DNA of 64,000 bases from Microlunatus soli (GCF_900105385.1 NZ_LT629772.1:6014001-6078000); one strand, 5' to 3'. Shown: positions 15,771-26,607, counted from the stretch's first letter. Made by a program: numbers and translations. The notes: generated by a model not told the origin, from the letters alone.

Positions 15771-17437
15771 CCGCCATGCCCGACGCCCCCGAGGAGACGA
15801 GCCACGTCGACCGTGTCGGACATGTGGTGGTGGTCGGCGCGGACAGCATCGTGGTCCGGTTGACCGAGGAGCTCGAACGCGCCGGCGAGCAGACCGTGAT
15901 CGTCGCGCGAGCCGGGGCCGATCCCGATCTGATCAGCGACGCCCGGGCCCACGGCGCCGAGGTGGTCACCGCGGGTCGGGTCCGGGAACCGGATCTGATC
16001 GCCGCCGGCATCAAGGGGGCCAAGGCAGCGGTGATCATCGACGAGGACGACGTCTGGGTGATCCGGGTGGCGCTGGTCGTCGAGGAACTGAATCCTGAGG
16101 TCCGGCTGGTGCTCGGACTGTCCGACGCCCGGCTCGGGGCCCGGCTGCGTCCGGTGCTCGGCGAATGCGAGATCCTGTCGCCGGCAGCGCTGGCCGCGCC
16201 GTCGTTCGTTGCGGCCGCGTTGGCGACGACGGACACGATGACCTTCGAGATCGGTGGTCGGCTGGTGGTCGCCGGACCCGCGGACCGCGTCGGTGGAGAC
16301 CGGCTCGGTGTGATCGGAGACAGCGAGCAGACCGAGCTCAGCGGCGCGGTGCTGCCGGCTGATGCCACCGGTGACATCGTGTTGGGGACCGAGCTGGTCG
16401 GACGCAGCAGTCCGGCCGTTCGGCAGTCGGGCATGTTCGGCGCGCTGACCAGAGTGATCGATCGCCGGCTACGACTGGTGCTGCTCGGACTGGCGATCCT
16501 GATCCTGCTGAGCACGGTCTATTTCAAGCTGGTCGGCGTCGACTGGCTGGAGGCGCTCTACCTGGCCTTCACCGCGTCGACCGACACCGGGATCGGCGAC
16601 TCCGAGGAACACCTCGGTGTCGGCTTCCGCTTCGGCGCCGTGATCATCCAGCTCTTCGGTCTGATGCTGTCCTCGGGCATCACCGCTGTGATCGTCGACG
16701 CCCTGATCAGTGCTCGGTTGGAGGAGTTGTCCGGCGGGATCCGTGGCCGTCCCCGTGATCATGTGGTGGTCTGCGGACTCGGACGGATCGGGACCGAGGT
16801 GGCGATCCGGCTGCACAGCCGCGGCGTCTCGGTGGTCGCGATCGAACAGGACGAACGGGCTGTCGGCGTCTCCCGGATCAGGGCCCGGAAGATCCCGGTG
16901 CTGATCGGAGCCGCCGGCGAGGACGCGATCCTGGCTGCCGCCGGAGTGTCCCGCGCGCATGCGGTGCTGGCACTGACCGACAACGACTCGGTCAACCTGG
17001 AGATCGGTCTGGTTGCCAAGCAGGCCAAGGAGAACGTCCGGGTGGTGACCCGCGTTTTCGATCATGAACTCGCCGGCCGGGTCGAGCGCCGACTGAAACT
17101 CGGCGCGACCCGGAGCCTGTCGATGCTCGCCGCGCCGGCCTTCGCGTCGGCGGCCCTGAGCCGTACCGACCGGCTGATCTTTCCGATCGGCCGATGGGTG
17201 TTGATCTTCACCGAGTTGACGGTCCAGGCGGATTCCGGCGCGGCCGGGATCCGGCTCAGTGAGCTTCCGGATCCCGATGTGGCGCGGGTGCTCGCCCATC
17301 GGCCGGTGGGCGGCAACCGCTGGGACTGGCAGCCGGGCAACCCGAGGCTCGCCGTCGGTGATCAACTCGCAGTTGCCGCGACCCGGACCGGACTGGCCAG
17401 GATGCTGCTGCTGACCAAGGTCACCCGTCGCAGCTGA
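15767..17437 (+). CDS. double-RCK (TrkA-N) ion channel / potassium transport protein
   Basis: 556 aa. Order: an N-terminal RCK-like Rossmann domain (about 18-210), two membrane helices with a pore loop (about 230-310), then a canonical RCK domain starting 'HVVVCGLGRIGTEVAIRL' with the GxGxxG NAD-binding motif, and a TrkA-C-like end. The pore loop reads 'TASTDTGIGDSEE', so TGIGD replaces the usual TVGYGD filter. The N-terminal Rossmann copy has a degenerate 'VVGADSIVVRL' glycine motif. It probably gates K+ or another cation in response to a nucleotide. It overlaps the GrpB gene by 4 nt. Confidence 0.8.
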   Translation: MTAMPDAPEETSHVDRVGHVVVVGADSIVVRLTEELERAGEQTVIVARAGADPDLISDARAHGAEVVTAGRVREPDLIAAGIKGAKAAVIIDEDDVWVIRVALVVEELNPEVRLVLGLSDARLGARLRPVLGECEILSPAALAAPSFVAAALATTDTMTFEIGGRLVVAGPADRVGGDRLGVIGDSEQTELSGAVLPADATGDIVLGTELVGRSSPAVRQSGMFGALTRVIDRRLRLVLLGLAILILLSTVYFKLVGVDWLEALYLAFTASTDTGIGDSEEHLGVGFRFGAVIIQLFGLMLSSGITAVIVDALISARLEELSGGIRGRPRDHVVVCGLGRIGTEVAIRLHSRGVSVVAIEQDERAVGVSRIRARKIPVLIGAAGEDAILAAAGVSRAHAVLALTDNDSVNLEIGLVAKQAKENVRVVTRVFDHELAGRVERRLKLGATRSLSMLAAPAFASAALSRTDRLIFPIGRWVLIFTELTVQADSGAAGIRLSELPDPDVARVLAHRPVGGNRWDWQPGNPRLAVGDQLAVAATRTGLARMLLLTKVTRRS

Positions 17438-17438
17438 C

Positions 17439-17590
17439 CGCGATATATCAAGGTTGCGCACCTTCCTGGGGCGAAAATGGTGCGTAACCTCGTCGGATCG
17501 TGGCTGTGCTCGAGCTCCGCCTCGCCCAGATCCGACGAGGTTACGCATCCTTCAACGGCCTGGAAGGGTGCCTAACCTTGATATATCGCG
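17439..17590. repeat. 152-bp cruciform-capable inverted-repeat element between convergent genes
   Basis: The ends are 17-bp perfect inverted repeats: CGCGATATATCAAGGTT (17439-17455) and its complement (17574-17590). A second, inner pair of 19-bp perfect arms is TGCGTAACCTCGTCGGATC (17481-17499) against 17529-17547, around a 29-nt loop. Four related 11-12 nt units (17452, 17479, 17539, 17566; core GGTTRCGCACC or its complement) allow each half to fold alone. It begins 1 nt after the channel stop and ends 11 nt before the pgm stop. There is no coding content. It could be a MITE-like repeat or a bidirectional terminator. Confidence 0.85.
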
Positions 17591-17601
17591 TTCAGGAAGG
17601 G

Positions 17602-19239
<1,638 letters not shown>

Positions 19240-19297
19240 AGGCACATTCTGCCCACATCCGGCCCGTCCGCGTCGCCCCGACGCCGCGCGGATCCGA

Positions 19298-20494
19298 TCA
19301 GTTCAGCGCGGCAACCGCGCGGGCCAACACAATCGCCGGGCTCGGCTGGGCCGCCATTTCGGCGCTGACCTCGGCGGCGGCGTCGGCGAAGGACCTCTCC
19401 GACAGCAACCGATCGACCAGTTCTCGTACGGTGTCGACGTCCACCGTCGCCGGATCGTGGGACAGGCCGACGCCGCGGTCGACCACCCGCTGGGCCGACA
19501 TCGGATTGTCGGCGAAGGACGGCAGGACCAGTTGCGGGATCCCGTAGTACAGCGGCGCCGCAGTGGTCCCCGATCCGCCGTGATGCACGATCGCCGCGCA
19601 GCCGGGCAGGAAGGTCGACAGCGGCAGGTAGCCTACCGAGGACACGTTGTCGGGCAGTTCGCCGAGCTCGGTCAGGTCGGTCGTGCCGGCGGCGAGCACC
19701 ACGTCCACCTCCATCGCGCCGAGCGCCTCGATCACCACCCGCAGGTTGCTGACCCCGGTCATCACCGGGACGACAGTGCCCAGCGTGACCGCGATCCGGG
19801 GCCGGTCGGCTGGCTGCAGGGCCCACGGCGGTACAACGGCGCCGCCGTTGTAGGGGACGTAACTCATCGGCCACCACGGCACGCCGTCCCGGGCATCGGC
19901 GGCCTGCTCGTCGTTGCCCAGGCCGCCCATGCTGGGTGCGCGCGGATCGATCCTGGCGATCACACGGGCCTGCCGGTCACCGATCCCGAGTTTGGTCCGC
20001 ATGAACGCGGTCACCTCGTCCTCGCCCCGATCGGCGCGTTGGCTCCAGTCCACGTCCCGGGTCGACCAGGACACCCGGTTGCCGATCTCCAGCCCTGGAA
20101 CGCCCAGCGCCGCCGCGGTCAACATCCCCGGCGCATGGTCGGAGGAGTAGGCGACGAGATCGGCGCGGAAGACGCGACCGGCCTCGATAGTGCCGGCGGT
20201 CATCGACGCCGTGAACAGCCCGAACGGTCCCATGCTCTGGCGGGCAAGCCGGTATTCCTCCGGCTCGTCGCCATGATCGGCGGTCTTGTCCATCACCTGT
20301 CGCATCAGGTCGCCCCAGACGTCCCTGGCCGGGAACACGTCATAGACGGCCAGGCCGGCCCGGGCACCGGCCTCGGTCATCTCCGAGGTGGTCGCCAGCA
20401 GCACCTCGTGCCCGGCGGTTCGCGCCGCCCACATCATCGGGATCAACGGAAGGGTGAGGCCGTAGCCCGGCGCGGTCGCAAAGAGGATTCTCAC
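19298..20494 (-). CDS. GT1 family (MGT/UGT-like) glycosyltransferase
   Basis: 398 aa from GTG 20494 ('[31 protein letters not shown]'). The C-terminal nucleotide-sugar region contains '[17 protein letters not shown]' and '[35 protein letters not shown]', matching macrolide and sterol glycosyltransferases of the erythromycin CIII-like group. These transfer sugars from UDP- or TDP-donors to small molecules, sometimes as self-resistance. There is no biosynthetic cluster around it. The acceptor is unknown. Confidence 0.87.
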   Translation of the reverse strand: MRILFATAPGYGLTLPLIPMMWAARTAGHEVLLATTSEMTEAGARAGLAVYDVFPARDVWGDLMRQVMDKTADHGDEPEEYRLARQSMGPFGLFTASMTAGTIEAGRVFRADLVAYSSDHAPGMLTAAALGVPGLEIGNRVSWSTRDVDWSQRADRGEDEVTAFMRTKLGIGDRQARVIARIDPRAPSMGGLGNDEQAADARDGVPWWPMSYVPYNGGAVVPPWALQPADRPRIAVTLGTVVPVMTGVSNLRVVIEALGAMEVDVVLAAGTTDLTELGELPDNVSSVGYLPLSTFLPGCAAIVHHGGSGTTAAPLYYGIPQLVLPSFADNPMSAQRVVDRGVGLSHDPATVDVDTVRELVDRLLSERSFADAAAEVSAEMAAQPSPAIVLARAVAALN

Positions 20495-20611
20495 GATCGG
20501 CAAGCTTGGCAGAGCGCGGTGCCAGCCGCCCGGGTTGTTCTCAGCGAAGATCAAGGCGGGTTTCGCGGGACCGGTGTACGCCGCTGCCGGGGCTTTGGCA
20601 GGATTGGTCCC

Positions 20612-21580
20612 ATGAGTCCGACTCCGTCCAACCCGCGTGGTGCCATCGACCTGTCAGATCTGGCTGCGAAGGCGCAACAGAACGACCCACAACCGGGTGC
20701 AGCCGGAGCCGCATCCCAGCCCGGGACGGGATCCCGGAGTGCAGCTGGGCCGGCCGGGGCGTCGTACGTCTTCGAGGCGACCGAGCAGACCTTCGAGACC
20801 GAGGTGCTGCGGCAGTCGCTGAACTATCCGATCATCGTCGAGTTCTACTCGCCGCGGGCGCAGGGCGCCGACCAGCTGTCGGCAGCGCTGGCCGAGCTGG
20901 CGACCGAGGCCGCCGGCAAGTTCGCTGTCGCGCGGCTGAATGTCGATGCCGCGCCCCAGTTCGCCCAGGCGATCGGGCTGCAGGCGGTGCCCACGGTCGT
21001 CGCGGTGATCCAGGGCCAGCTGGCGCCGCTGTTCCAGGGGGCGCTGGGCAAGGAGGAGATCCGGCCGGCGATCGACCAGGTCATCAAGGCGGCCGTCTCC
21101 AACGGTGTCGTGGGCCGGGCCGAGCCGACCAGCGTGCCGGCCGACACCGAGGGTGCCGACGACGAGCCGGATCCGCGGTTCGCCGCTGCCGACGATGCGC
21201 TCGCCAGCGGCGACTACGCCGCTGCCGAGGCCGAATTCGACAAGCTGCTGCAGGCCAATCCGAAGGATGCCGAGGCCCAGGCAGGCAAGGCTCAGGCTGC
21301 CTTGCTGCGCCGGACGGCCGACGCCGATCCCGATGCCGTGCTGGCTGCGGCCGCTGCGCCGGATGCGACGGTCGATCAGCAGCTGGCCGCGGCCGACGTC
21401 GAGTTGGCGACCAACCAGGCGGAGCAGGCCTTCGGACGGCTGATCGGCGTGATCCGCAGGACAGCCGGCGACGAACGCAACACCGTACGGGTCCGGTTGC
21501 TGGAGCTCTTCGAGACCGTCGGCAACTCCGACCCGCGGGTGCAGAAGGCGCGCCGTGACCTGATGGCCGCGCTGTTCTGA
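20612..21580 (+). CDS. thioredoxin-fold/TPR co-chaperone (CnoX/YbbN-like) without CxxC
   Basis: 322 aa. A Pro/Gly/Ala-rich N-terminus (about 1-48) leads to a thioredoxin fold at about 50-160 ('VIVEFYSPRAQGADQLSAALAELA', 'VARLNVDAAPQFAQAIGLQAVPTVVAV'). The active-site CxxC is replaced by SPRAQ, so it cannot do disulfide exchange. TPR-like helical repeats follow ('DDALASGDYAAAEAEFDKLLQANPKDAEAQAGKAQAAL'). Actinobacterial proteins of this layout are annotated as YbbN-type co-chaperones. It stands alone, divergent from the glycosyltransferase. Confidence 0.85.
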   Translation: MSPTPSNPRGAIDLSDLAAKAQQNDPQPGAAGAASQPGTGSRSAAGPAGASYVFEATEQTFETEVLRQSLNYPIIVEFYSPRAQGADQLSAALAELATEAAGKFAVARLNVDAAPQFAQAIGLQAVPTVVAVIQGQLAPLFQGALGKEEIRPAIDQVIKAAVSNGVVGRAEPTSVPADTEGADDEPDPRFAAADDALASGDYAAAEAEFDKLLQANPKDAEAQAGKAQAALLRRTADADPDAVLAAAAAPDATVDQQLAAADVELATNQAEQAFGRLIGVIRRTAGDERNTVRVRLLELFETVGNSDPRVQKARRDLMAALF

Positions 21581-21607
21581 GTCGGCTGAGCCTGCCCAAG
21601 GCATGTG

Positions 21608-21622
21608 TACGATGTGTGTATG
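21608..21622 (+). promoter_or_regulatory. putative leaderless promoter of the toxin-antitoxin operon
   Basis: A -10-like hexamer TACGAT at 21608-21613 stands only 6 nt before the ATG at 21620, so transcription would start at or next to the start codon. No ribosome site is present. Leaderless transcripts are common for actinobacterial toxin-antitoxin operons. The -35 region is weak. Confidence 0.4.
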
Positions 21623-21859
21623 TCTCGGGTCAACGTCTACTTGCCGGACGACCTCGCCGAGCGTGCCCGCGCAGCAGAACTGAACGTCTCCGCGCTCGCA
21701 CGGTCGGCCATCGAGGACGCCCTGGACCAGCGGTCGCTGTCCGGGTGGCTGGAGCGTTACCGGCCGGGGGGCCGGCGGGCGCGACACGTTGATGCGATGT
21801 CGGCGCTTGATCAGACACGAGAGGAATTCGGGTCCGGCCCGACGAGTGAACTGCGGTGA
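21620..21859 (+). CDS. ribbon-helix-helix antitoxin (VapB/CcdA-like)
   Basis: 79 aa. 'SRVNVYLPDDLAERARAAELNVSALARSAIEDALD' is a typical ribbon-helix-helix DNA-binding fold; the C-terminal 40 residues would neutralise the toxin. The stop codon overlaps the toxin GTG by 4 nt, a hallmark of coupled antitoxin-toxin pairs. It probably autorepresses the operon together with the toxin. The in-frame GTG at 21605 was rejected because it lies upstream of the likely promoter. Confidence 0.85.
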   Translation: MSRVNVYLPDDLAERARAAELNVSALARSAIEDALDQRSLSGWLERYRPGGRRARHVDAMSALDQTREEFGSGPTSELR

Positions 21860-22236
21860 GCACCGTAGTCATCGATGCCTCGGCCGTTGTCGATCTACTG
21901 GCCGACACGGAGATCGCGCCCCTAGTTGCGGCGCGCATCGAGGAGCAGGTGTTGATTGCACCGGCACATCTGGATGCCGAGGTGCTCTCGGCCATGGCCA
22001 GGATGGAGCGTGCCGGAACCATCAGCGCACCGGATGCTGATCGTGCGATCGCCGGGCTGACCGAGATGCCGGTGCGTCGCTATCCTGTTGCCGGGTTGCT
22101 CGCCGGTGCGTGGCGACGGCGTGGATCGCTCCGCGTCCTCGACGCCCTGTACGCCGAACTGGCGGAGCAGCAGGCCGCCGAGTTGATCACGACGGACGCG
22201 AGGTTGGCACGGTCGCTGTCGATCGAAGCGGTCTGA
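21856..22236 (+). CDS. vapC: PIN-domain ribonuclease toxin (VapC family)
   Basis: 126 aa. The complete acidic quartet of PIN nucleases is visible: Asp7 ('VVIDASAVV'), Glu42 ('HLDAEVLSAM'), Asp96 ('RVLDALYAELAE') and Asp114 ('ITTDARLA'). These coordinate Mg2+/Mn2+ to cleave RNA, typically tRNA or rRNA. It starts with GTG overlapping the antitoxin stop. All catalytic residues are intact, so the toxin should be active. This is a type II pair on the chromosome without visible mobile-element borders. Confidence 0.93.
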   Translation: MSTVVIDASAVVDLLADTEIAPLVAARIEEQVLIAPAHLDAEVLSAMARMERAGTISAPDADRAIAGLTEMPVRRYPVAGLLAGAWRRRGSLRVLDALYAELAEQQAAELITTDARLARSLSIEAV

Positions 22237-22263
22237 ATCGAGGCAGTGCGTTCCGTCGACGCG

Positions 22264-23067
22264 TCAGAGCGGGCGGCCGTCCTCCATCACCAGGGTGCGC
22301 GGGACGTCCAGCGTGCTGATCGCCGTCAGCCGCCGGAAGGACAGCGGCGTCAGGTGCGGTTCGGCGTCGGCCAGATCGATCAACCTGACGGCGGCGATCT
22401 CGTGCGGATCGAGCCGGTAATCGGCGATCTCGGCCTCGGTCACCGTGCCGCCGTCGAAGATCAACTCGCAGGCGTCGTCCCAGCCGAGATAAGGCGGCAT
22501 CCAGTCCACCGCCAGGAGATTGCCGACCTCCCGTTCGATACCGAGTTCCTCACCGATCTCGCGGATCGCACCCAGCCGTGGTGACTCGTTCGGTTCGACG
22601 ATGCCGCCGGGTAACTCCCAATCGGTCTTGAACTTGGTCTCACACAGCAGGATCCGACCGTTCTCGTCGCGCATCAGTACGTGCGCGATCAGTCGTTTGC
22701 GCGGCATCGTCGAATTGGCGACAGCGGAGAACCCGTCAGGTCCGCCGACGATGTCGCTGCTCAATCGTCCGAAGATCAACTCGTCGACCGGCTGATCGTC
22801 GACGCCGGAGCGCCGCGCCCCGCGCCGCCGCCCCTCCAGCCGGAAGCCGGACCGCACCATCGCCCATCGCGCGGGGTGATCGTTCTCGGCGATCACCGAC
22901 TCGATCCGACGCGGTCCCGGGTCAGCGGCGAACGCGTCGGCGACGACCGACGACACAGCGGCGGTCAGCGCTTCCCGGTCGGTGTCGTCAGGCGGGCACT
23001 GATCGGGGAGCTGGAGCCGGCCGATGCCGTCGGAGTCGACGCGGACCGTGATCGGGGGACGTGTCAC
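22264..23067 (-). CDS. Nudix hydrolase fused to a partial GNAT-like N-terminal region
   Basis: 267 aa. Residues about 125-250 form a Nudix domain. Its box, 'GGIVEPNESPRLGAIREIGEELGI', fits GX5EX7REUXEEXGU. The domain cleaves a nucleoside-diphosphate-linked compound. The N-terminal 110 residues end in 'IESVIAENDHPARWAMVRSGFRLEGRRRGA', which looks like the C-terminal half of a GNAT acetyltransferase (the acetyl-CoA-site Asn and following helix). The N-terminal half of that fold is poorly recognisable. The start is GTG 23067. The substrate is unknown. Confidence 0.8.
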   Translation of the reverse strand: MTRPPITVRVDSDGIGRLQLPDQCPPDDTDREALTAAVSSVVADAFAADPGPRRIESVIAENDHPARWAMVRSGFRLEGRRRGARRSGVDDQPVDELIFGRLSSDIVGGPDGFSAVANSTMPRKRLIAHVLMRDENGRILLCETKFKTDWELPGGIVEPNESPRLGAIREIGEELGIEREVGNLLAVDWMPPYLGWDDACELIFDGGTVTEAEIADYRLDPHEIAAVRLIDLADAEPHLTPLSFRRLTAISTLDVPRTLVMEDGRPL

Positions 23068-23112
23068 ATTGAGCCTCAGTTCCGGGGGACCGTCCGCCCA
23101 TTGTGCCTTCCG

Positions 23113-25107
23113 CTAGTCGGTCGGGCGCGCCGAGGTCTCACCCAGTGTCGCCGTGATCTGGTCCAGGACCGCGCCCGAGTCCTCGACCGGATGGTCCGGA
23201 TCGTGCCGGAACCAGACCGCTCCGAGTGGCGGGACCGTCACCTCGGCGCTGCACTCCAGTCCATGACTGGGCACCGGGCGGGCCTCGACCTGTCCGAGGT
23301 TGCCGAACTGGCCCGAACCGTTGTAGAGCTCGGCGTCGGTGTTCAGGATCTCGGTCCAGCGGCCCTCGGCCGGCAGCCCGATCCGCAGGTCCCGGCGAGG
23401 CTCGGCGGAGAAGTTGATCACCACCGCCACCGCTTGGCCGGGCCGGCCCTCGGCAGCGGGATCGAACCTGAGGTAGGAGTAGGTGTTGCCACCCTGATCA
23501 TCGGCGTCGATCCAGCGGAAGCCGGACGGATCGTGATCATGACGCCAGAGTGCCGGGTGAGCGCGGTAGACCCGATTCAGGTCCTTGATCAACAGCTGTA
23601 CCCCGCGGTGGCCCCAACGACTGCTCTCCTCCCAGTCCAGGCTACGCTGCTCGGCCCACTCGTGCTGCTGGCCGAACTCGGTGCCCATGAAGATCAACTT
23701 CTTACCCGGATAGGACCACTGATAAGCGTAGAACGCTCGCATCGTGGCGAACTTGCGCCACTCGTCCTCGGGCGCACGCTCATACATCGATCCCTTGCCG
23801 TGGACGACCTCGTCGTGGCTGATCGGCAGCACGAAGTTCTCCGAGTAGGCATAGGCCATCGCGAAGGTGATCTCGTGATGGTGGTACTGGCGGTGGATCG
23901 GCTGCCGCCCGTAGTAACGCAGCGAGTCGTTCATCCAGCCCATGTTCCATTTGAAACCGAACCCGAGACCGCCGTGATCAACGGCCCGAGAGACACCCGG
24001 CCAGGAAGTGGACTCCTCGGCGACGGTGATGATGCCGGGCTTGCGTCGATACAGGTCGCTGTTCACGGTCTGCAGGAAACTCACCGACTCGAGATTCTCG
24101 TTGCCGCCGTAGATGTTGGGGACCCATTCACCCGGCTCACGGGAGTAGTCCAGGTAGAGCATCGAGGCGACACCGTCGACCCGTAGTCCGTCGATGTGGA
24201 ACTCGTCCAACCAGTAGTAGGCGTTCGACATCAGGAAGCTGCGGACCTCGTTGCGGCCCAGGTTGAAGATGTAGGAACCCCAGTCCGGGTGCCAGCCCTT
24301 GCGCGGATCCTCGTGTTCGTAGAGGGCGGTGCCGTCGAAGCGTTGCAGCGCCCACGGATCGGTGGCGAAATGTCCGGGCACCCAGTCCATGATCACGCCG
24401 ATGCCGGCGGCGTGCAGCCGGTCGATCAGGTAGCGCAGCTCGTCGGGGGAGCCGAATCTCGACACCGGCGCGAAATAGCCGGTCACGTGGTAGCCCCAGG
24501 ACCCCTCGTACGGATGCTCGGCCAGCGGCATCAACTCGACGTGGGTGTAACCCTGCCAACTGACGTACTCGACCAACTCACGGGCGAGTTGGAGATAGCT
24601 GAGTCCGCGTCGCCACGAGCCCAGGTGCACCTCGTAGATGCTCATCGGGCGTTGGTGCGCCTGTTGTTCGCCCCGGTACCACAGCCAATCGTCGTCGGTC
24701 CAGCGGAACTGGCTGTTGTAGACGATCGAGGCATTGTGCGGCGCGGCCTCGCAGAAGCGTGCCATCGGGTCGGTCTTCAGCCGCCAGACATCGTCGGCGC
24801 CGAGGACCTCGAACTTGTAGAGCGCTCCGGTGCCGACCCCTTCGACGAACGTCGCCCAGACGCCGCTGCCCGGTACCCGGCTGAGCTGATGGCGCTGACC
24901 GTCCCAGTTGTTGAAGCCGCCGGCCAGCCGCACCGCACGAGCATTCGGCGCCCAGACCGAGAACCTGGTGCCGAACACCGGGCCACGTTCGGAGTCCTCG
25001 AGGGTGACCTCGATCGCGCCGAGTCGTTTCCAGCACTCGGTGTCGTGCCCCTCGCCGAAGCCGGTCAGGTCCCAGCCGGTCAGTCCTCCGGTCGGATCGA
25101 CTGCCAT
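23113..25107 (-). CDS. glgB: 1,4-alpha-glucan branching enzyme (GH13)
   Basis: 664 aa. It has an N-terminal CBM48 ('GTRFSVWAPNARAVRLAGGFNNWDG') then a GH13 barrel with 'DWVPGHFATD', nucleophile Asp near residue 311 in 'GLRVDGVASMLYLDYSR', acid Glu near 363 in 'TVAEESTSWPGV', and 'LPISHDEVVHGKGSM'. It makes alpha-1,6 branches in glycogen or GlgE-made glucan. It lacks the extra N-terminal N1 domain of longer GlgB proteins. It is the last gene of the glgE-mak-glgB operon, 66 nt after mak. Confidence 0.96.
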   Translation of the reverse strand: MAVDPTGGLTGWDLTGFGEGHDTECWKRLGAIEVTLEDSERGPVFGTRFSVWAPNARAVRLAGGFNNWDGQRHQLSRVPGSGVWATFVEGVGTGALYKFEVLGADDVWRLKTDPMARFCEAAPHNASIVYNSQFRWTDDDWLWYRGEQQAHQRPMSIYEVHLGSWRRGLSYLQLARELVEYVSWQGYTHVELMPLAEHPYEGSWGYHVTGYFAPVSRFGSPDELRYLIDRLHAAGIGVIMDWVPGHFATDPWALQRFDGTALYEHEDPRKGWHPDWGSYIFNLGRNEVRSFLMSNAYYWLDEFHIDGLRVDGVASMLYLDYSREPGEWVPNIYGGNENLESVSFLQTVNSDLYRRKPGIITVAEESTSWPGVSRAVDHGGLGFGFKWNMGWMNDSLRYYGRQPIHRQYHHHEITFAMAYAYSENFVLPISHDEVVHGKGSMYERAPEDEWRKFATMRAFYAYQWSYPGKKLIFMGTEFGQQHEWAEQRSLDWEESSRWGHRGVQLLIKDLNRVYRAHPALWRHDHDPSGFRWIDADDQGGNTYSYLRFDPAAEGRPGQAVAVVINFSAEPRRDLRIGLPAEGRWTEILNTDAELYNGSGQFGNLGQVEARPVPSHGLECSAEVTVPPLGAVWFRHDPDHPVEDSGAVLDQITATLGETSARPTD

Positions 25108-25173
25108 GTCAGGTCCCCTTCCTTGAGCGCCCGATGATCACGCCGGGCTTGTTGAGAACGGTCTGCTCGATGA

Positions 25174-26603
25174 TCATGATGCCGCTCCGTCCGCGAGCGC
25201 GGTGACCGCGGCCAGCGGGATCGGCAGCCAGTCCGGCCGATTCCGTGCCTCGTAGACGACCTCGTAGATCGCCTTGTCGGCCAGGTAGGCGGGCAGCAGA
25301 GCTTCCTGCTCGGCGGGGTCGGATCGGTCGTCGGGGTCGCTGCTGCCGTGGCTGTCGTCCGGCTGCCATCCGGCGCTGCGACGGTAGCCGTCCAGAAAGC
25401 CCTGGCGGCAGTCGGCCGACCAGCGGTCGCCGACCGCGTCGCGGCGATGCGCGGCGGCGTAGTCGATCGAACGGAGCGCGCCGGCGATGTCGCGCCAGAC
25501 ACTGTCCGGTCGGTGCCGCTCTGCCAGTGTCTTGGCCGGCTCTCCCTCGAAGTCGATGATCTTCCAGCCGTCGTCGGTCAGCAGCGCCTGACCGAGATGG
25601 AAGTCACCGTGCACCCGCTGGACGTCGACCGAGTGGGAGCGGAGCCGATCCAGCAGCCGTGACAACGGTGCCTGCAGCGGTCCGAGCTCGGGGACCACCA
25701 GCGCCGCGGCCGCAACCCGGGTCGCCATCGCATCGGCGAGTTCCGTGCCGTCGGCCTGCTGACTGCCGAACCGGGTCCGCAGATCGCGGTGGATGTCTGC
25801 CAGTGCGGAGCCGAGGTCGGCGGCCGCACGGCTCAGGTCCTGACCGTCACCGAGCGCAGTGAGTGCCAGCTCCCAGCCGTTGCGGGCGTTCGGGAGTTGC
25901 TGCACCAGCATCGCCAGGTCCGTCCCGACCGGCCCGGATTCGGCGGAGCTCGGCAGGTCGCGGTCGTGGCGGAGGCCCGCGGTCAGCCAGCCCTGAAGGC
26001 GGGCAATACGTCGGTTGCCGGCCCTGGTCAGTTGCTCGTGGATGGCGATATCGGGATTGCGTCCGGGCTGCAGTCGCCGGAAGATCTTCAGCAGGGCGAC
26101 GTCGGCGTACAGGATCGAGGTGTTGGACTGCTCGCCGGCGAAGATCCGGGAGGGGAGTCCGGCCGGTTCCCCGTCCTGCGCGGCGCCGATGACGTGAGCT
26201 GCGAGCAGCGTATCGTCGCCAGGCTCACCGACCGCGGGCGAGGGTCCGATGCCCGTCGAGGAATCATCGTCCGACCGTCGCCCACTCAGGATCGTCTCCA
26301 GCAATGCCGCATGCAGGACCGGATCGTCGGTTCCGTCCACGCCTGCCAGCCGGCCATGATCGGGATCCTGAACGGCGATGAGTGGCTGCTGCTGATCCTG
26401 CTCGGGCCGGTAGCTGATCAACAACTGATACAGCTCGGTGTCGCCCTCGGGATAGCCGATCTCGGCGATCTCGATGCGAACAGCGGGCCAGTCACCCGGC
26501 GGACGCAGCCACGGCAGTGGCGTGACCCCGACGAGACGAGGCCGGCGCCCCTTGCCGCCGAACCATCGAGCCGCCGTGATGTGGTCCAGCAGCGGTGTCG
26601 AGG

Positions 26604-26607
<4 letters not shown>
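25174..26607 (-). CDS. mak: maltokinase
   Basis: 477 aa. The N-terminal cap 'LLDHITAARWFGGKGRRPRLVGV' is typical of maltokinases. The kinase-like C-lobe has catalytic 'VHGDFHLGQALL' and metal-binding 'IIDFEGEPAKTLAER'. It phosphorylates maltose with ATP to maltose-1-phosphate, the GlgE donor. GTG 26607 overlaps the glgE stop by 4 nt; the longer ORF start inside glgE was rejected. TreS, which supplies maltose from trehalose and is often fused to or next to mak, is not in the window. Confidence 0.93.

Noticed and set aside
17439-17590. Insertion sequence
   Set aside because: The inverted repeats enclose only 152 bp with no transposase frame and no visible target duplication, so a full IS is excluded; a MITE-like element remains possible.
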